A DNA stretch of 36,194 nucleotides from Actinomycetota bacterium. Its GTDB lineage: Bacteria > Actinomycetota > Aquicultoria > Subteraquimicrobiales > UBA9087. Under the pieces are notes generated by a model, which worked only from the letters and a program-made list of their open reading frames with translations, had not been told where the DNA came from and searched no databases. Below are positions 10,456 to 17,823 of the stretch, piece by piece (within the stretch, counting starts at the first letter, position 1; every line of letters starts with the position of its first letter). A program made the position numbers and the translations under genes. The DNA lies in the NCBI GenBank assembly GCA_030019215.1, contig JASEEZ010000020.1, positions 1-36,194 of the forward strand. The letters run 5' to 3'.

Positions 10456-11880
10456 TTGAAAAAGAATCCATCGAGCGATGGTTTTCAAGAAGCCTGCGGC
10501 GTCTTTGGGATATATGCTCCTGGGGAGGACGTCGCCAGGGTCACCTACTTTGGCTTGCATGGCCTTCAACATCGAGGCCAGGAGAGCGCGGGAATAGCTG
10601 TGGCCAATGGTTCTTCTATCTTCATCCACAAAGACATGGGGTTGGTTCCCCAGGTCTTTGACGAGCAGGTCCTGGCCAATCTCAATGGGCACATCGCCGT
10701 GGGACACGCCCGCTATTCCACCACTGGTTCCACGCGTTTAGAGAACACCCAGCCGATCTATCGTTCCTACGCTGGCGGAAGTCTTGCGCTGGCCCACAAC
10801 GGAAATTTAATCAACACTCAAGAACTCCGACAGACGCTCACGAGGAACGGCAGTATATTTCAGTCGACCAGCGATAGCGAGGTCATCGCCGAGCTAATCA
10901 CCAGCTTCATTCATTTGGGTGTCGAGGAAGCCGTCAGGAAGACCATGGAAAAGCTTGAGGGGGCCTACTCGGTTGCTATCATGACCCAGGATAAACTCTT
11001 TGCCATCCGCGATCCCTACGGGATTCGGCCTCTCGCCATGGGCAAGAGGGGCAAGAACTATATCATCTCCTCTGAGACCTGCGGCCTAGATATAGTGGGT
11101 GCGAAGTATTTGAGGGAGGTTCAACCGGGCGAGATGGCGATCATCGACGAGGATGGCTTGCATTCCGAGCAGGCCATGCCTCCCCAGAAGCCGTCCCTTT
11201 GCATCTTCGAGTTCATTTATTTTGCCCGCCCCGATAGTTCCCTTTATGGTAGGCTTCTCTATCATGCCCGAAAGCATATGGGGATGAGCCTCGCAGAGGA
11301 ATCTCCGGTGGAGGCCGATTTGGTCATCCCCGTTCCCGACTCTGGGACTTCGGCGGCCGTGGGATTTGCCGAGAAATCCGGCATACCCTTTGGGGAGGGA
11401 ATGGTAAAGAACCGTTATATTGGTCGAACCTTCATTCAGCCCAACCAAACCATCAGGCAACTCGGTGTGAAGTTAAAGCTGAATCCCCTCAAGGCGATAA
11501 TAGAAGGCAGGCGGCTCGTTGTCGTGGATGACTCCATCGTCAGGGGAACGACCAGCCGGAAGATTGTGGGTATGCTTAAAGAGGCCGGTGCCAAGGAGGT
11601 TCACATGAGGATAAGTTCGCCACCGGTCAGGTTCCCCTGCTTCTATGGGATTGATACGGCGACGAAGACCGAGCTCATTGCCTCTGATAAAACCGTCGAA
11701 GAGGTAAGGCAATTTTTGGGTGCGGATTCTTTGAGCTATCTCAGCTTCGAGGCGCTGGTGGCATCGACAAAGAGGACTTACGGCGATTTCTGCCTTGCTT
11801 GCTTTGACGGAGATTATCCCATCGAAATCTCTAAAGATCTTAAGATAAGTAAGTTTATGCTGGAGGAGAGCAAGGTTTAA
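10456..11880 (+). CDS. purF: Amidophosphoribosyltransferase
   Basis: First committed step: PRPP plus glutamine gives phosphoribosylamine. From TTG 10456 (AAAGGTGG 7 bases upstream) the product has 474 residues, with a 13-residue propeptide before Cys14 (ACGVFGIY), which becomes the N-terminal nucleophile after self-processing. Cys249, Cys395, Cys446 and Cys449 correspond to the four 4Fe-4S ligands of the Bacillus subtilis enzyme, implying an oxygen-sensitive Fe-S form. The PRPP loop [12 protein letters not shown] is intact. Translation could also begin at TTG 10426 or, with a longer and unconserved leader, at 10360 inside purQ. It sits 4 bp before purM, so the two are co-transcribed. Confidence 0.95.
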   Translation: MKKNPSSDGFQEACGVFGIYAPGEDVARVTYFGLHGLQHRGQESAGIAVANGSSIFIHKDMGLVPQVFDEQVLANLNGHIAVGHARYSTTGSTRLENTQPIYRSYAGGSLALAHNGNLINTQELRQTLTRNGSIFQSTSDSEVIAELITSFIHLGVEEAVRKTMEKLEGAYSVAIMTQDKLFAIRDPYGIRPLAMGKRGKNYIISSETCGLDIVGAKYLREVQPGEMAIIDEDGLHSEQAMPPQKPSLCIFEFIYFARPDSSLYGRLLYHARKHMGMSLAEESPVEADLVIPVPDSGTSAAVGFAEKSGIPFGEGMVKNRYIGRTFIQPNQTIRQLGVKLKLNPLKAIIEGRRLVVVDDSIVRGTTSRKIVGMLKEAGAKEVHMRISSPPVRFPCFYGIDTATKTELIASDKTVEEVRQFLGADSLSYLSFEALVASTKRTYGDFCLACFDGDYPIEISKDLKISKFMLEESKV

Positions 11881-11884
11881 GAGG

Positions 11885-12919
11885 GTGGATGAAAGAGAAT
11901 TCACCTACAAGAAAGCGGGAGTAGACATAGAGGCGGGAGCCAAAGCTGTCGAGCTCATGAAGGCGGCCGTGAAGTCCACCTTTCGTCCGGAGGTGCTCAC
12001 CGAAATCGGAGGTTTTGGTGGACTTTTTGCTTTCGATGGGGAGAAGTACAAGGAGCCGGTGCTCGTTTCGGCCACTGATGGCGTGGGAACCAAGCTCAAG
12101 ATCGCCCAACTGATGGACAGACACGAAACGGTGGGGATAGATCTCGTGGCTATGTGCGCCGACGATGTGGTCGTCGCCGGGGCTGAACCCCTTTTCTTTC
12201 TCGATTACATCGCCATCGGAAAGGTTGTCCCGGAGAAAATGGCCAGGATAGTTGAGGGTATCGCGGAAGGATGCAGGATGGCGGGCTGTGCCCTGATCGG
12301 CGGAGAGGTAGCCGAACATCCCGGGGTGATGCCTCCCGACGAGTATGACCTGGCTGGATTCGCTGTGGGCGTGGTGGAAAGGGCGAAGATAATCGATGGC
12401 TCCTCCATTGGAGAGGGAGATGTAGTCCTGGGTCTTGCTTCCAGTGGGCTTCACAGCAACGGTTATTCTCTGGCGAGAAAACTCATCGATGAGTTCAAGC
12501 TCTCTCTCTCCGAAAAACCAGCCGGTCTTATTCGCTCTTTGGGGGAGGAGCTTCTGATCCCGACCAAGGTCTACACAAAGTCCATACTGAAGCTGCTGAG
12601 GACGTGTGATGTCCATGGCCTGGCCCACGTCACCGGCGGTGGTCTTATTGAGAATGTCCCCCGGATTTTGCCCAAGAATGCCGATGCCGCGATCGATCTT
12701 TCTTCCTGGTCACCTCCACCCATCTTTGAGTTTCTCCAGAAGCTCGGGAATATGGAGACACCGGAAATGCTGAGGACTTTCAATATGGGAGTCGGCATGG
12801 TGATTGTCTTGCCGGCTGGGGAAGTGAAGGAAGCCCAACTTCTCCTGAAAGGGTTGGGGGAAGAGGCGACGGTAATCGGAAAGATTGAATCGGGGAGAGG
12901 TGAGGTCAGATTTGTGTGA
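11885..12919 (+). CDS. purM: Phosphoribosylformylglycinamidine cyclo-ligase (AIR synthetase)
   Basis: Closes the imidazole ring of FGAM with ATP to give AIR. At 344 residues it matches the family. [14 protein letters not shown] near residue 58 is the phosphate-binding signature, followed by [13 protein letters not shown]; the [10 protein letters not shown] and [14 protein letters not shown] motifs are intact. The GTG start lies 4 bases after the purF stop, with the purF end providing GGAGGAGAGC upstream. Part of the purQ-purF-purM-purN run. Confidence 0.96.
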   Translation: MDEREFTYKKAGVDIEAGAKAVELMKAAVKSTFRPEVLTEIGGFGGLFAFDGEKYKEPVLVSATDGVGTKLKIAQLMDRHETVGIDLVAMCADDVVVAGAEPLFFLDYIAIGKVVPEKMARIVEGIAEGCRMAGCALIGGEVAEHPGVMPPDEYDLAGFAVGVVERAKIIDGSSIGEGDVVLGLASSGLHSNGYSLARKLIDEFKLSLSEKPAGLIRSLGEELLIPTKVYTKSILKLLRTCDVHGLAHVTGGGLIENVPRILPKNADAAIDLSSWSPPPIFEFLQKLGNMETPEMLRTFNMGVGMVIVLPAGEVKEAQLLLKGLGEEATVIGKIESGRGEVRFV

Positions 12920-12926
12920 GACTAAA

Positions 12927-13535
12927 ATGATCAGGTTGGGGGTTTTAGCTTCGGGGAGCGGGACGAATCTTCAGGCCATCATCGACTCCTCGCAGGCGGG
13001 GAAGATCCCCGCTAGAGTAGCAGTTGTCTTGAGCGATAAGGCCGATGCCTTTGCTCTCAAAAGGGCGGAGAAACATGGCGTTCCTCATTTTTTCGTTGAC
13101 CCGAAAAAGTTCGATTCCAGAGAGGATTACGACGAGGAGCTGATCCGAATCTTGAAGGAGCACCAGGCCGATTTGGTGATTTTGGCTGGCTTCATGCGCC
13201 TGATGAGTTCCCTCTTCGTCCAGACATTCCGTAATCGGGTGATGAATATCCACCCCGCCCTTTTACCCTCTTTTCCGGGTACCCACGGTGTGAGGGATGC
13301 TCTGGATTATGGGGTCAAGGTGAGCGGCGTAACTGTACACTTCGCCGACGAGGGGCTCGACACCGGTCCAATTATCCTGCAGGAGGCTGTGCTAGTTTTG
13401 GAGGACGACACCGAAGAGACCCTCCACAATCGAATCCATCAAGCAGAGTACCGCATCTACCCGGAGGCGGTAAGGCTATTCGCCGAGGGCAAGCTCAAAA
13501 TCGAGGGTAGAAGAGTTAGGATATTGGGCGACTAG
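12927..13535 (+). CDS. purN: Phosphoribosylglycinamide formyltransferase
   Basis: Transfers a formyl group from 10-formyl-THF to GAR. The 202-residue product begins MIRLGVLASGSGTNLQ. Catalytic residues correspond to Asn107 and His109 (NIHPALLPSF) and Asp145 (DEGLDTGPII). The frame is open upstream into purM, but ATG 12927 is the natural start, 7 bases after the purM stop, with only a weak ribosome binding site, suggesting translational coupling. The TAG stop lies within the CTAG that bounds a miniature repeat element (13532-13617), so the element abuts the gene without altering its end. Confidence 0.95.
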   Translation: MIRLGVLASGSGTNLQAIIDSSQAGKIPARVAVVLSDKADAFALKRAEKHGVPHFFVDPKKFDSREDYDEELIRILKEHQADLVILAGFMRLMSSLFVQTFRNRVMNIHPALLPSFPGTHGVRDALDYGVKVSGVTVHFADEGLDTGPIILQEAVLVLEDDTEETLHNRIHQAEYRIYPEAVRLFAEGKLKIEGRRVRILGD

Positions 13536-13617
13536 TGCCGTTACAACTTTAAGATAGAACATTTTGTCAAGTAACCCTGTGTCTCTTTGGTAGGAAGAAT
13601 AGTTGTAACGGTACTAG
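13532..13617. mobile_element. CTAG-flanked miniature element, copy 1
   Basis: 86 bp with terminal inverted repeats CTAGTGCCGTTACAACT and AGTTGTAACGGTACTAG (one mismatch between arms). Two further copies lie at 15840-15936 and 16780-16876; the inner sequence here differs from theirs. Each copy is flanked by CTAG, compatible with a 4-bp target duplication as made by IS5-type transposases (YTAR targets); the family assignment is inference. No transposase is encoded. Confidence 0.8.
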
Positions 13618-13649
13618 GTCACAGAAGGTTTGAGGTGAAAGGAGTATGT

Positions 13650-15200
13650 GTGGATAAGGTGAAGATCAAGCGAGCACTAATCAGTGTATCCAACAAGAAG
13701 GGCATCACCGATTTCGCGAAGGGTCTGGCAAAGTTTGGTGTGGAGATAATCTCCACGGGTGGAACGGCTAAGGCTCTGGAGAAAGCCGGCGTTTCCGTCG
13801 AGCAGGTCTCGGAGGTGACCAAATTCCCCGAAATGCTCGATGGACGGGTGAAGACGCTGCACCCCGCCATTCATGGAGCGCTTCTGGCGGTCAGGAACAA
13901 GAAGGAACACATGCGGCAGATAAAAGAGCAGGGCATCGAACCCATCGACATGGTGGTGGTGAATCTCTACCCCTTTGCCGAGACCATCGCCAGATCTGGG
14001 GTGACCCTTGCCGAGGCGATTGAACAGATAGATATCGGCGGACCTTCGATGGTCCGTTCGGCTGCCAAAAATTTTGAGGGAGTGGCAGTTGTCGTTTCCC
14101 CCGAGAGATACGAGGAAGTACTGGCCGAGATGAGGGAGAATGATGGCCGTTTGACCAAGGAAACCCGCCTTGACCTGGCCAGGGATGCTTTCAAGCACAC
14201 CGCCGATTATGACGAAACGATCTACCAATACCTGGGGGGAGAAAAGGAATTTCCCGACCTGCTCAAAATGGTCTTCACCAAGATACAGGACTTGCGCTAT
14301 GGGGAGAATCCCCACCAGAAGGCCGCTTGGTACAGGGAAGAGGGAGCTCCTCCCCACTCTCTGGTTTTCGCCCAGCAACTGCATGGCAAGGATCTCTCCT
14401 TCAACAACATCCTTGATTTGGATGCTGCCTGGGCTCTGGCCAACGAATTTACAGTCCCCGTGGCAGTGGTAGTCAAACACAACAATCCCTGTGGTGTTGC
14501 TCTGGCGGATAGCATCGTCACCGCCTACGAGCGGGCTCATGCCTGTGATCCCGTCTCCGCTTTTGGGAGTATCGTGGCCCTGAATAGGGTGGTTGACGAG
14601 GCGGTGGCCAAGCAGATTGCTCCAACCTTCGTCGAGGCGGTCATTGCTCCAGCTTATCTGGAGGAGGCCTTGGAGATATTGACCAAGAAGAAAGATGTCC
14701 GTCTGATGTACATGGGCGAGGAGAGGGAGCCCCATATCCCCACCAAGGATATCAAGCGCATAGATGGAGGAATTCTGCTTCAGGACAGGGATGCTGGTTA
14801 TGAGGAGAAAAAGGGCATGAAGGTGGTTACCAAAGGGCGCCCAAATGAGGCGCAGTGGGGCGATCTGCTTTTCGCCTGGCGAGTGGCCAAACATGTGAAA
14901 TCCAACACCATCGTTCTCGCCAGGGATCTTCAGACCGTTGGGATAGGCGCTGGCCAGATGAGTCGGATTGATGCCTGTGATATTGCCATTAAAAAGGCTG
15001 GGAAGGCTAAGTGTAAAAACTCCGTCTTGGCCTCGGATGCTTTCTTTCCCTTCAGGGATGTTGTGGATGCCGCGGCCAAGGTTGGGGTCAAGGCCATCAT
15101 TCAACCGGGTGGCTCCATCCGCGATGACGAGGTAATCGCCGCCGCAAATGAGCACAAGATGGCCATGGTCTTCACGGGAAGGAGACATTTTAAACACTAG
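13650..15200 (+). CDS. purH: Bifunctional AICAR formyltransferase / IMP cyclohydrolase
   Basis: Catalyses the last two steps to IMP. The N-terminal MGS-like cyclohydrolase domain ([45 protein letters not shown]) is followed by the AICARFT domain, with Lys276-His277 in VVKHNNPCG and the C-terminal [12 protein letters not shown]. The product has 516 residues, the usual size. GTG 13650 was chosen because AAAGGAG lies 5 bases upstream; the frame extends to 13587 but the added residues are unconserved and overlap the miniature element. A nearby GTG at 13659 is possible. It is the last gene of the purine block. Confidence 0.96.
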   Translation: MDKVKIKRALISVSNKKGITDFAKGLAKFGVEIISTGGTAKALEKAGVSVEQVSEVTKFPEMLDGRVKTLHPAIHGALLAVRNKKEHMRQIKEQGIEPIDMVVVNLYPFAETIARSGVTLAEAIEQIDIGGPSMVRSAAKNFEGVAVVVSPERYEEVLAEMRENDGRLTKETRLDLARDAFKHTADYDETIYQYLGGEKEFPDLLKMVFTKIQDLRYGENPHQKAAWYREEGAPPHSLVFAQQLHGKDLSFNNILDLDAAWALANEFTVPVAVVVKHNNPCGVALADSIVTAYERAHACDPVSAFGSIVALNRVVDEAVAKQIAPTFVEAVIAPAYLEEALEILTKKKDVRLMYMGEEREPHIPTKDIKRIDGGILLQDRDAGYEEKKGMKVVTKGRPNEAQWGDLLFAWRVAKHVKSNTIVLARDLQTVGIGAGQMSRIDACDIAIKKAGKAKCKNSVLASDAFFPFRDVVDAAAKVGVKAIIQPGGSIRDDEVIAAANEHKMAMVFTGRRHFKH

Positions 15201-15218
15201 ACCTTGGGATATAGCCGA

Positions 15219-15247
15219 TTGACAACCTCTGCCAAGGTTGCTAACCT
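15219..15247 (+). promoter_or_regulatory. Candidate promoter of the tRNA region
   Basis: TTGACA (15219-15224) and TAACCT (15242-15247) are 17 bases apart, about 130 bp upstream of tRNA-Lys. The -35 is perfect, the -10 is moderate. Confidence 0.4.
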
Positions 15248-15376
15248 TTTGTCCGCTGTGTACAATAAAAGCGGTTGTTGGTAGTTTTTTTATTTTTAGT
15301 CTTATTTGCTAATTGAAAATCGGTTATTGGCTAAAAGCTAATTGTACTAATCGCAGACAACAACCAACGACTAGAA

Positions 15377-15449
15377 GGGCCGTTAGCTCAGCAGGTAGAG
15401 CACCGGACTTTTAATCCGGGTGTCGGAGGTTCGATTCCTCCACGGCTCA
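15377..15449 (+). tRNA. tRNA-Lys (UUU)
   Basis: Complete cloverleaf: acceptor GGGCCGT pairs with ACGGCTC, D-arm GCTCAGCAGGTAGAGC, anticodon loop CTTTTAA (UUU), T-arm GGAGGTTCGATTCCTCC. The discriminator is A followed by CC then G, so CCA is not complete at this position. The last 22 bases are repeated twice downstream by 164-bp units, and only the final copy is followed by CCA. Confidence 0.95.
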
Positions 15450-15450
15450 C

Positions 15451-15614
15451 CGGCTTCGGGGCTTGGAATCGAAGCTCCGACAAGGGGGTTTGGGGGAAGG
15501 ATTTCCCCCAGGCTTTTGGGGTACAGCCCCCGATTTCATCGGGGGCGTCCTAGGGGCGGAGCCCCTGGAAGGAGCGAAGCGACTGGAGGATGGTTCGATT
15601 CCTCCACGGCTCAA
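15451..15614 (+). repeat. tRNA-end repeat element, Lys copy 1 (164 bp)
   Basis: Inserted directly after tRNA-Lys. At 15465-15481 it contains an inverted, one-mismatch copy of the tRNA-Lys variable-region/T-arm (TGTCGGAGGTTCGATTCC). A GC-rich core then offers successive hairpins (GGGGGAAGGATTTCCCCC, CCCCCGATTTCATCGGGGG, AGGGGCGGAGCCCCT). It ends with a direct copy of the last 22 bases of tRNA-Lys (15592-15613). No credible protein is encoded. The same core occurs after tRNA-Val, with Val-specific ends. Confidence 0.85.
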
Positions 15615-15778
15615 CGGCTTCGGGGCTTGGAATCGAAGCTCCGACAAGGGGGTTTGGGGGAAGGATTTCCCCCAGGCTTTTGGGGTACAGCCCCCGATTT
15701 CATCGGGGGCGTCCTAGGGGCGGAGCCCCTGGAAGGAGCGAAGCGACTGGAGGATGGTTCGATTCCTCCACGGCTCAC
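15615..15778 (+). repeat. tRNA-end repeat element, Lys copy 2 (164 bp)
   Basis: Near-perfect tandem copy of 15451-15614, differing only at the final base as read by eye. Its terminal tRNA-Lys 3' copy (15756-15777) is followed by CCA, so the original downstream junction of the tRNA gene seems to lie here. The identity of the two copies suggests a recent tandem duplication or an assembly-validated repeat. Confidence 0.85.
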
Positions 15779-15839
15779 CACAAAAGCAGTCAAGAGGGAT
15801 GAGTCAAGGGTCAAAAGGGAAGAAAGCTCTTGGTTTTGA

Positions 15840-15936
15840 CTAGTGCCGTTACAACTATTTTCAGCTAATCTTGTTAGAAGGTTACTTTTCTAATGGAGTA
15901 AGACCAATTAGGCTAATTAAGTTGTAACGGTACTAG
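15840..15936. mobile_element. CTAG-flanked miniature element, copy 2
   Basis: 97 bp with the same terminal inverted repeats as the copy after purN. It is roughly 90% identical to the copy at 16780-16876, including the shared inner right part GAGTAAGACCAATTAGGC. Lies between tRNA-Lys and tRNA-Glu. Confidence 0.85.
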
Positions 15937-15988
15937 TGAGTGAAAGTGAGCGATTGACTAGGCCGCAAGGCCGGTTGACTGATTTTAG

Positions 15989-16064
15989 GCCCCCATCGTC
16001 TAGAGGCCTAGGACGCGGCCCTTTCAAGGCCGTGGCGGGGATTCGAATTCCCCTGGGGGCACCA
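15989..16064 (+). tRNA. tRNA-Glu (UUC)
   Basis: Acceptor GCCCCCA pairs with TGGGGGC, anticodon loop CTTTCAA (UUC) closed by CGGCC/GGCCG, T-arm around GGATTCGAATTCC. The D-arm CGTCTAGAGGCCTAGGACG is typical of tRNA-Glu. The body ends at 16061 and CCA is encoded (16062-16064). Confidence 0.95.
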
Positions 16065-16174
16065 AGCGAACGAAGTGAGCGAAGGTGACACCAGGCATTC
16101 CTCCTGGTGGGGCACCACTCCAAAATTGTTAAGCAATTTTGGAGAACGCAAAATTTTCCAAAGGAAAATTTTGA
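16065..16174. repeat. Hairpin-rich spacer between tRNA-Glu and tRNA-Val
   Basis: Contains hairpins CACCAGGCATTCCTCCTGGTG, CTCCAAAATTGTTAAGCAATTTTGGAG (written as arms CTCCAAAATTG and CAATTTTGGAG) and CAAAATTTTCC/GGAAAATTTTG. A degenerate echo of the tRNA-Glu 3' end, ATTCCTCCTGGTGGGGCACCA, lies near 16097-16117 (compare ATTCCCCTGGGGGCACCA in the tRNA), suggesting that this spacer too arose by insertion with duplication of the tRNA end. Confidence 0.45.
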
Positions 16175-16246
16175 GGGCGATTAGCTCAGTGGGAGAGCAC
16201 CTCCCTTACAAGGAGGGGGTCGTAGGTTCAAATCCTGCATCGCCCA
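16175..16246 (+). tRNA. tRNA-Val (UAC)
   Basis: Acceptor GGGCGAT pairs with ATCGCCC, D-arm GCTCAGTGGGAGAGC, anticodon stem CCTCC/GGAGG with loop CTTACAA (UAC), T-arm GTAGGTTCAAATCCTGC. The discriminator is A; CCA is not encoded. The last bases (16225-16247) are repeated exactly at 16435-16457. Confidence 0.95.
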
Positions 16247-16307
16247 CAAGTGGGGATTTTACTGAAAATTGGATACAGTATAATTGGTTATAGGTGGTTG
16301 AGGATGT

Positions 16308-16457
16308 GGATTTGAACCTACGACAAGGGGGTTTGGGGGAAGGATTTCCCCCATGGTTTCGGGGTACAGCCCCCGATTTCATCGGGGGCGTCATAGGGGC
16401 AGAGCCCCTTGAACGAGCGATAGCGAGGGAGTACGGTTCAAATCCTGCATCGCCCAC
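16308..16457 (+). repeat. tRNA-end repeat element, Val copy
   Basis: At 16308-16324 an exact inverted copy of 17 bases of tRNA-Val (its 16219-16235, variable loop and T-arm) leads into a core nearly 90% identical to the core after tRNA-Lys. It ends with an exact 23-base direct copy of the tRNA-Val 3' end (16435-16457). The 60 bp between the tRNA and the inverted segment are unlike the Lys copies. Core hairpins are preserved. A GC palindrome TCCCGCCATAGGCGGGA follows at 16461-16477. Confidence 0.85.
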
Positions 16458-16588
16458 TAATCCCGCCATAGGCGGGAAGCCGGTAGTCAAAAGTTAGGAG
16501 TGAGGAGTAAAATAATTACAAGAGTAGCGAGTGGTTAGTTAATATGCAATTTTGTTCACTCCCAACTCCTAACTGTCAACTGAATTTA

Positions 16589-16667
16589 GGGGGCGTGGTG
16601 TAGTCTGGTTTAACACACTGGCCTGTCAAGCCAGAGATCGCGGGTTCAAATCCCGTCGCTCCCGCCA
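16589..16667 (+). tRNA. tRNA-Asp (GUC)
   Basis: Acceptor GGGGGCG pairs with CGCTCCC (one G-U pair), anticodon stem CTGGC/GCCAG with loop CTGTCAA (GUC), T-arm CGGGTTCAAATCCCG. Discriminator G at 16664, followed by encoded CCA (16665-16667). Confidence 0.95.
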
Positions 16668-16779
16668 AAGAAGCAGCAAATAGCAGATGGCTGATAGCAG
16701 ATAGTCGATGGTGAGGACTGGAGACTAGAAACTGGGTTGCTTCATTGCTACACTACTACTGATAGCCAATGGCTGGTAG

Positions 16780-16876
16780 CTAGTGCCGTTACAACTATTT
16801 TTAGCTGACCCTGCTAGAAGGTCACTTTTCTAACGGAGTAAGACCAATTAGGCTAATTAAGTTGTAACGGTACTAG
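16780..16876. mobile_element. CTAG-flanked miniature element, copy 3
   Basis: 97 bp, same terminal inverted repeats as the copies at 13532 and 15840. It ends only 3 bp before the first base of tRNA-Phe, so it now forms the immediate 5' leader of that tRNA and its hairpin lies next to the RNase P site. Confidence 0.85.
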
Positions 16877-16879
16877 TAT

Positions 16880-16955
16880 GGCGGGATAGCTCAGTCGGTA
16901 GAGCGCGGGACTGAAAATCCCGGCGTCCGCGGTTCGATTCCGCGTCCCGCCACCA
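16880..16955 (+). tRNA. tRNA-Phe (GAA)
   Basis: Acceptor GGCGGGA pairs with TCCCGCC, D-arm GCTCAGTCGGTAGAGC, anticodon stem CGGGA/TCCCG with loop CTGAAAA (GAA), T-arm CGCGGTTCGATTCCGCG. Body ends at 16952 with encoded CCA (16953-16955). It is the last tRNA of the group. Confidence 0.96.
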
Positions 16956-16960
16956 AAACA

Positions 16961-16997
16961 AGCTCAGGGCATGTGTTTGCTCTGGCTTTTTTGTTTG
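16961..16997 (+). terminator. Rho-independent terminator after tRNA-Phe
   Basis: AGCTCAGGGCA pairs with TGCTCTGGCT over about 10 base pairs (one bulged T, six-base loop) and is followed by TTTTTTGTTT. It ends the tRNA transcript. Confidence 0.75.
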
Positions 16998-17103
16998 GGG
17001 GCAAGAAGGAATACCATCATGGGTGAAGAAAAAGTTTCTGGGACACCGGAAGGCAGCCGGACTCGCTCGGCGTGCCTTAGGCGATTGATGCAAAAGGAGT
17101 GAG

Positions 17104-17751
17104 ATGAGTTCTTCATCGATGAAGAGGACCTTAATCTGGGTTACTTTTTTTGCTGTGGCCATGGCCTACGTCGAGGCGGCCGTGGTCGTTTACCTCCGGG
17201 AGCTTTACTACCCCGGGGGGCTTTCCTTTCCCCTCGGGATGATGTCCGGGAAGATGGTCCTCGTGGAAGTGGGGCGCGAGGCGGCGACCATCGTTATGCT
17301 TTTGACGCTTGCGCTCATAGCCGGCAAAAAACTTAAGGACAAGGTGGCCTATTTCCTTCTTTTGTTTGGGATTTGGGATATCTCTTATTACATCTGGCTG
17401 AAGGTCATCCTGGATTGGCCGAAGTCCCTGCTTGATTGGGACATCCTTTTTCTGATCCCCGTCCCCTGGCTTGGACCGGTCCTGGCACCGGTTTTGGTGT
17501 CGCTGGCCTTGATCCTGGCTGCTGTTACGGTATTATGGTTTGAGGAAGGAGAAAGGCCTCTGCAATTCTCACGGGGGAGCTGGCTGTTGGAGATTCTGGC
17601 CGGCTTGATTGTCCTCCTTTCCTTCGTTTGGAATTTCGGGGTCATCTTGAGGAGCGAAATACCCACCAATTTTCCCTGGAGCATTTTCCTTCTGGGCTTT
17701 ATCTTGGGCATCTCCATTTTAGCCAGGGAGGTTGCCAGGCACCTGAAATAA
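17104..17751 (+). CDS. Multipass membrane protein of unknown function
   Basis: 215 residues, mostly hydrophobic. Candidate membrane segments lie at about 8-28, 58-76, 82-102, 115-145, 163-182 and 192-208, with an N-terminal positive patch (MKR). The segment AYVEAAVVVYLRELYYP, the later GREAATIVMLL and WDISYYIWLKVIL, and IPVPWLGPVLAPVLVSLAL look like motifs of a conserved family I cannot name. AAAGGAG lies just upstream of the ATG; an internal ATG at 17119 is possible. A hairpin (AAGGCAGCCG ... CGGCGTGCCTT) sits about 50 bp upstream. It is followed after about 70 bp by a diguanylate cyclase, which may share its transcript. No function is claimed. Confidence 0.8.
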   Translation: MSSSSMKRTLIWVTFFAVAMAYVEAAVVVYLRELYYPGGLSFPLGMMSGKMVLVEVGREAATIVMLLTLALIAGKKLKDKVAYFLLLFGIWDISYYIWLKVILDWPKSLLDWDILFLIPVPWLGPVLAPVLVSLALILAAVTVLWFEEGERPLQFSRGSWLLEILAGLIVLLSFVWNFGVILRSEIPTNFPWSIFLLGFILGISILAREVARHLK

Positions 17752-17823
17752 AAGGATTTCCTCCCTTTTTGTATAAATACAGAGTGTGGGTGTCGGAGGT
17801 TTGTACTGGGGTGGGGAGATCCC

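Noticed and set aside
13677-15197. 506-residue open frame on the minus strand inside purH
   Set aside because: Antisense shadow of purH; composition follows the complement of purH codons and there is no family motif.
15420-15839. Open frames of 70-139 residues across the tRNA-Lys repeat units on both strands
   Set aside because: They are translations of tRNA ends and hairpin repeats; the repeated peptide arises from the 164-bp DNA repeat, and 164 is not a multiple of three, so the repeats fall in different frames.
15377-16457. Prophage or integrative element att sites at tRNA-Lys and tRNA-Val
   Set aside because: The 3' duplication looks like an att core, but the DNA between copies is only about 160-210 bp, contains no integrase, and has an inverted tRNA segment that att sites do not have.
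16990-17103. c-di-GMP or other known riboswitch ahead of the membrane/GGDEF pair
   Set aside because: There is a hairpin but the conserved GEMM-I core bases are not found, and no other riboswitch signature fits.
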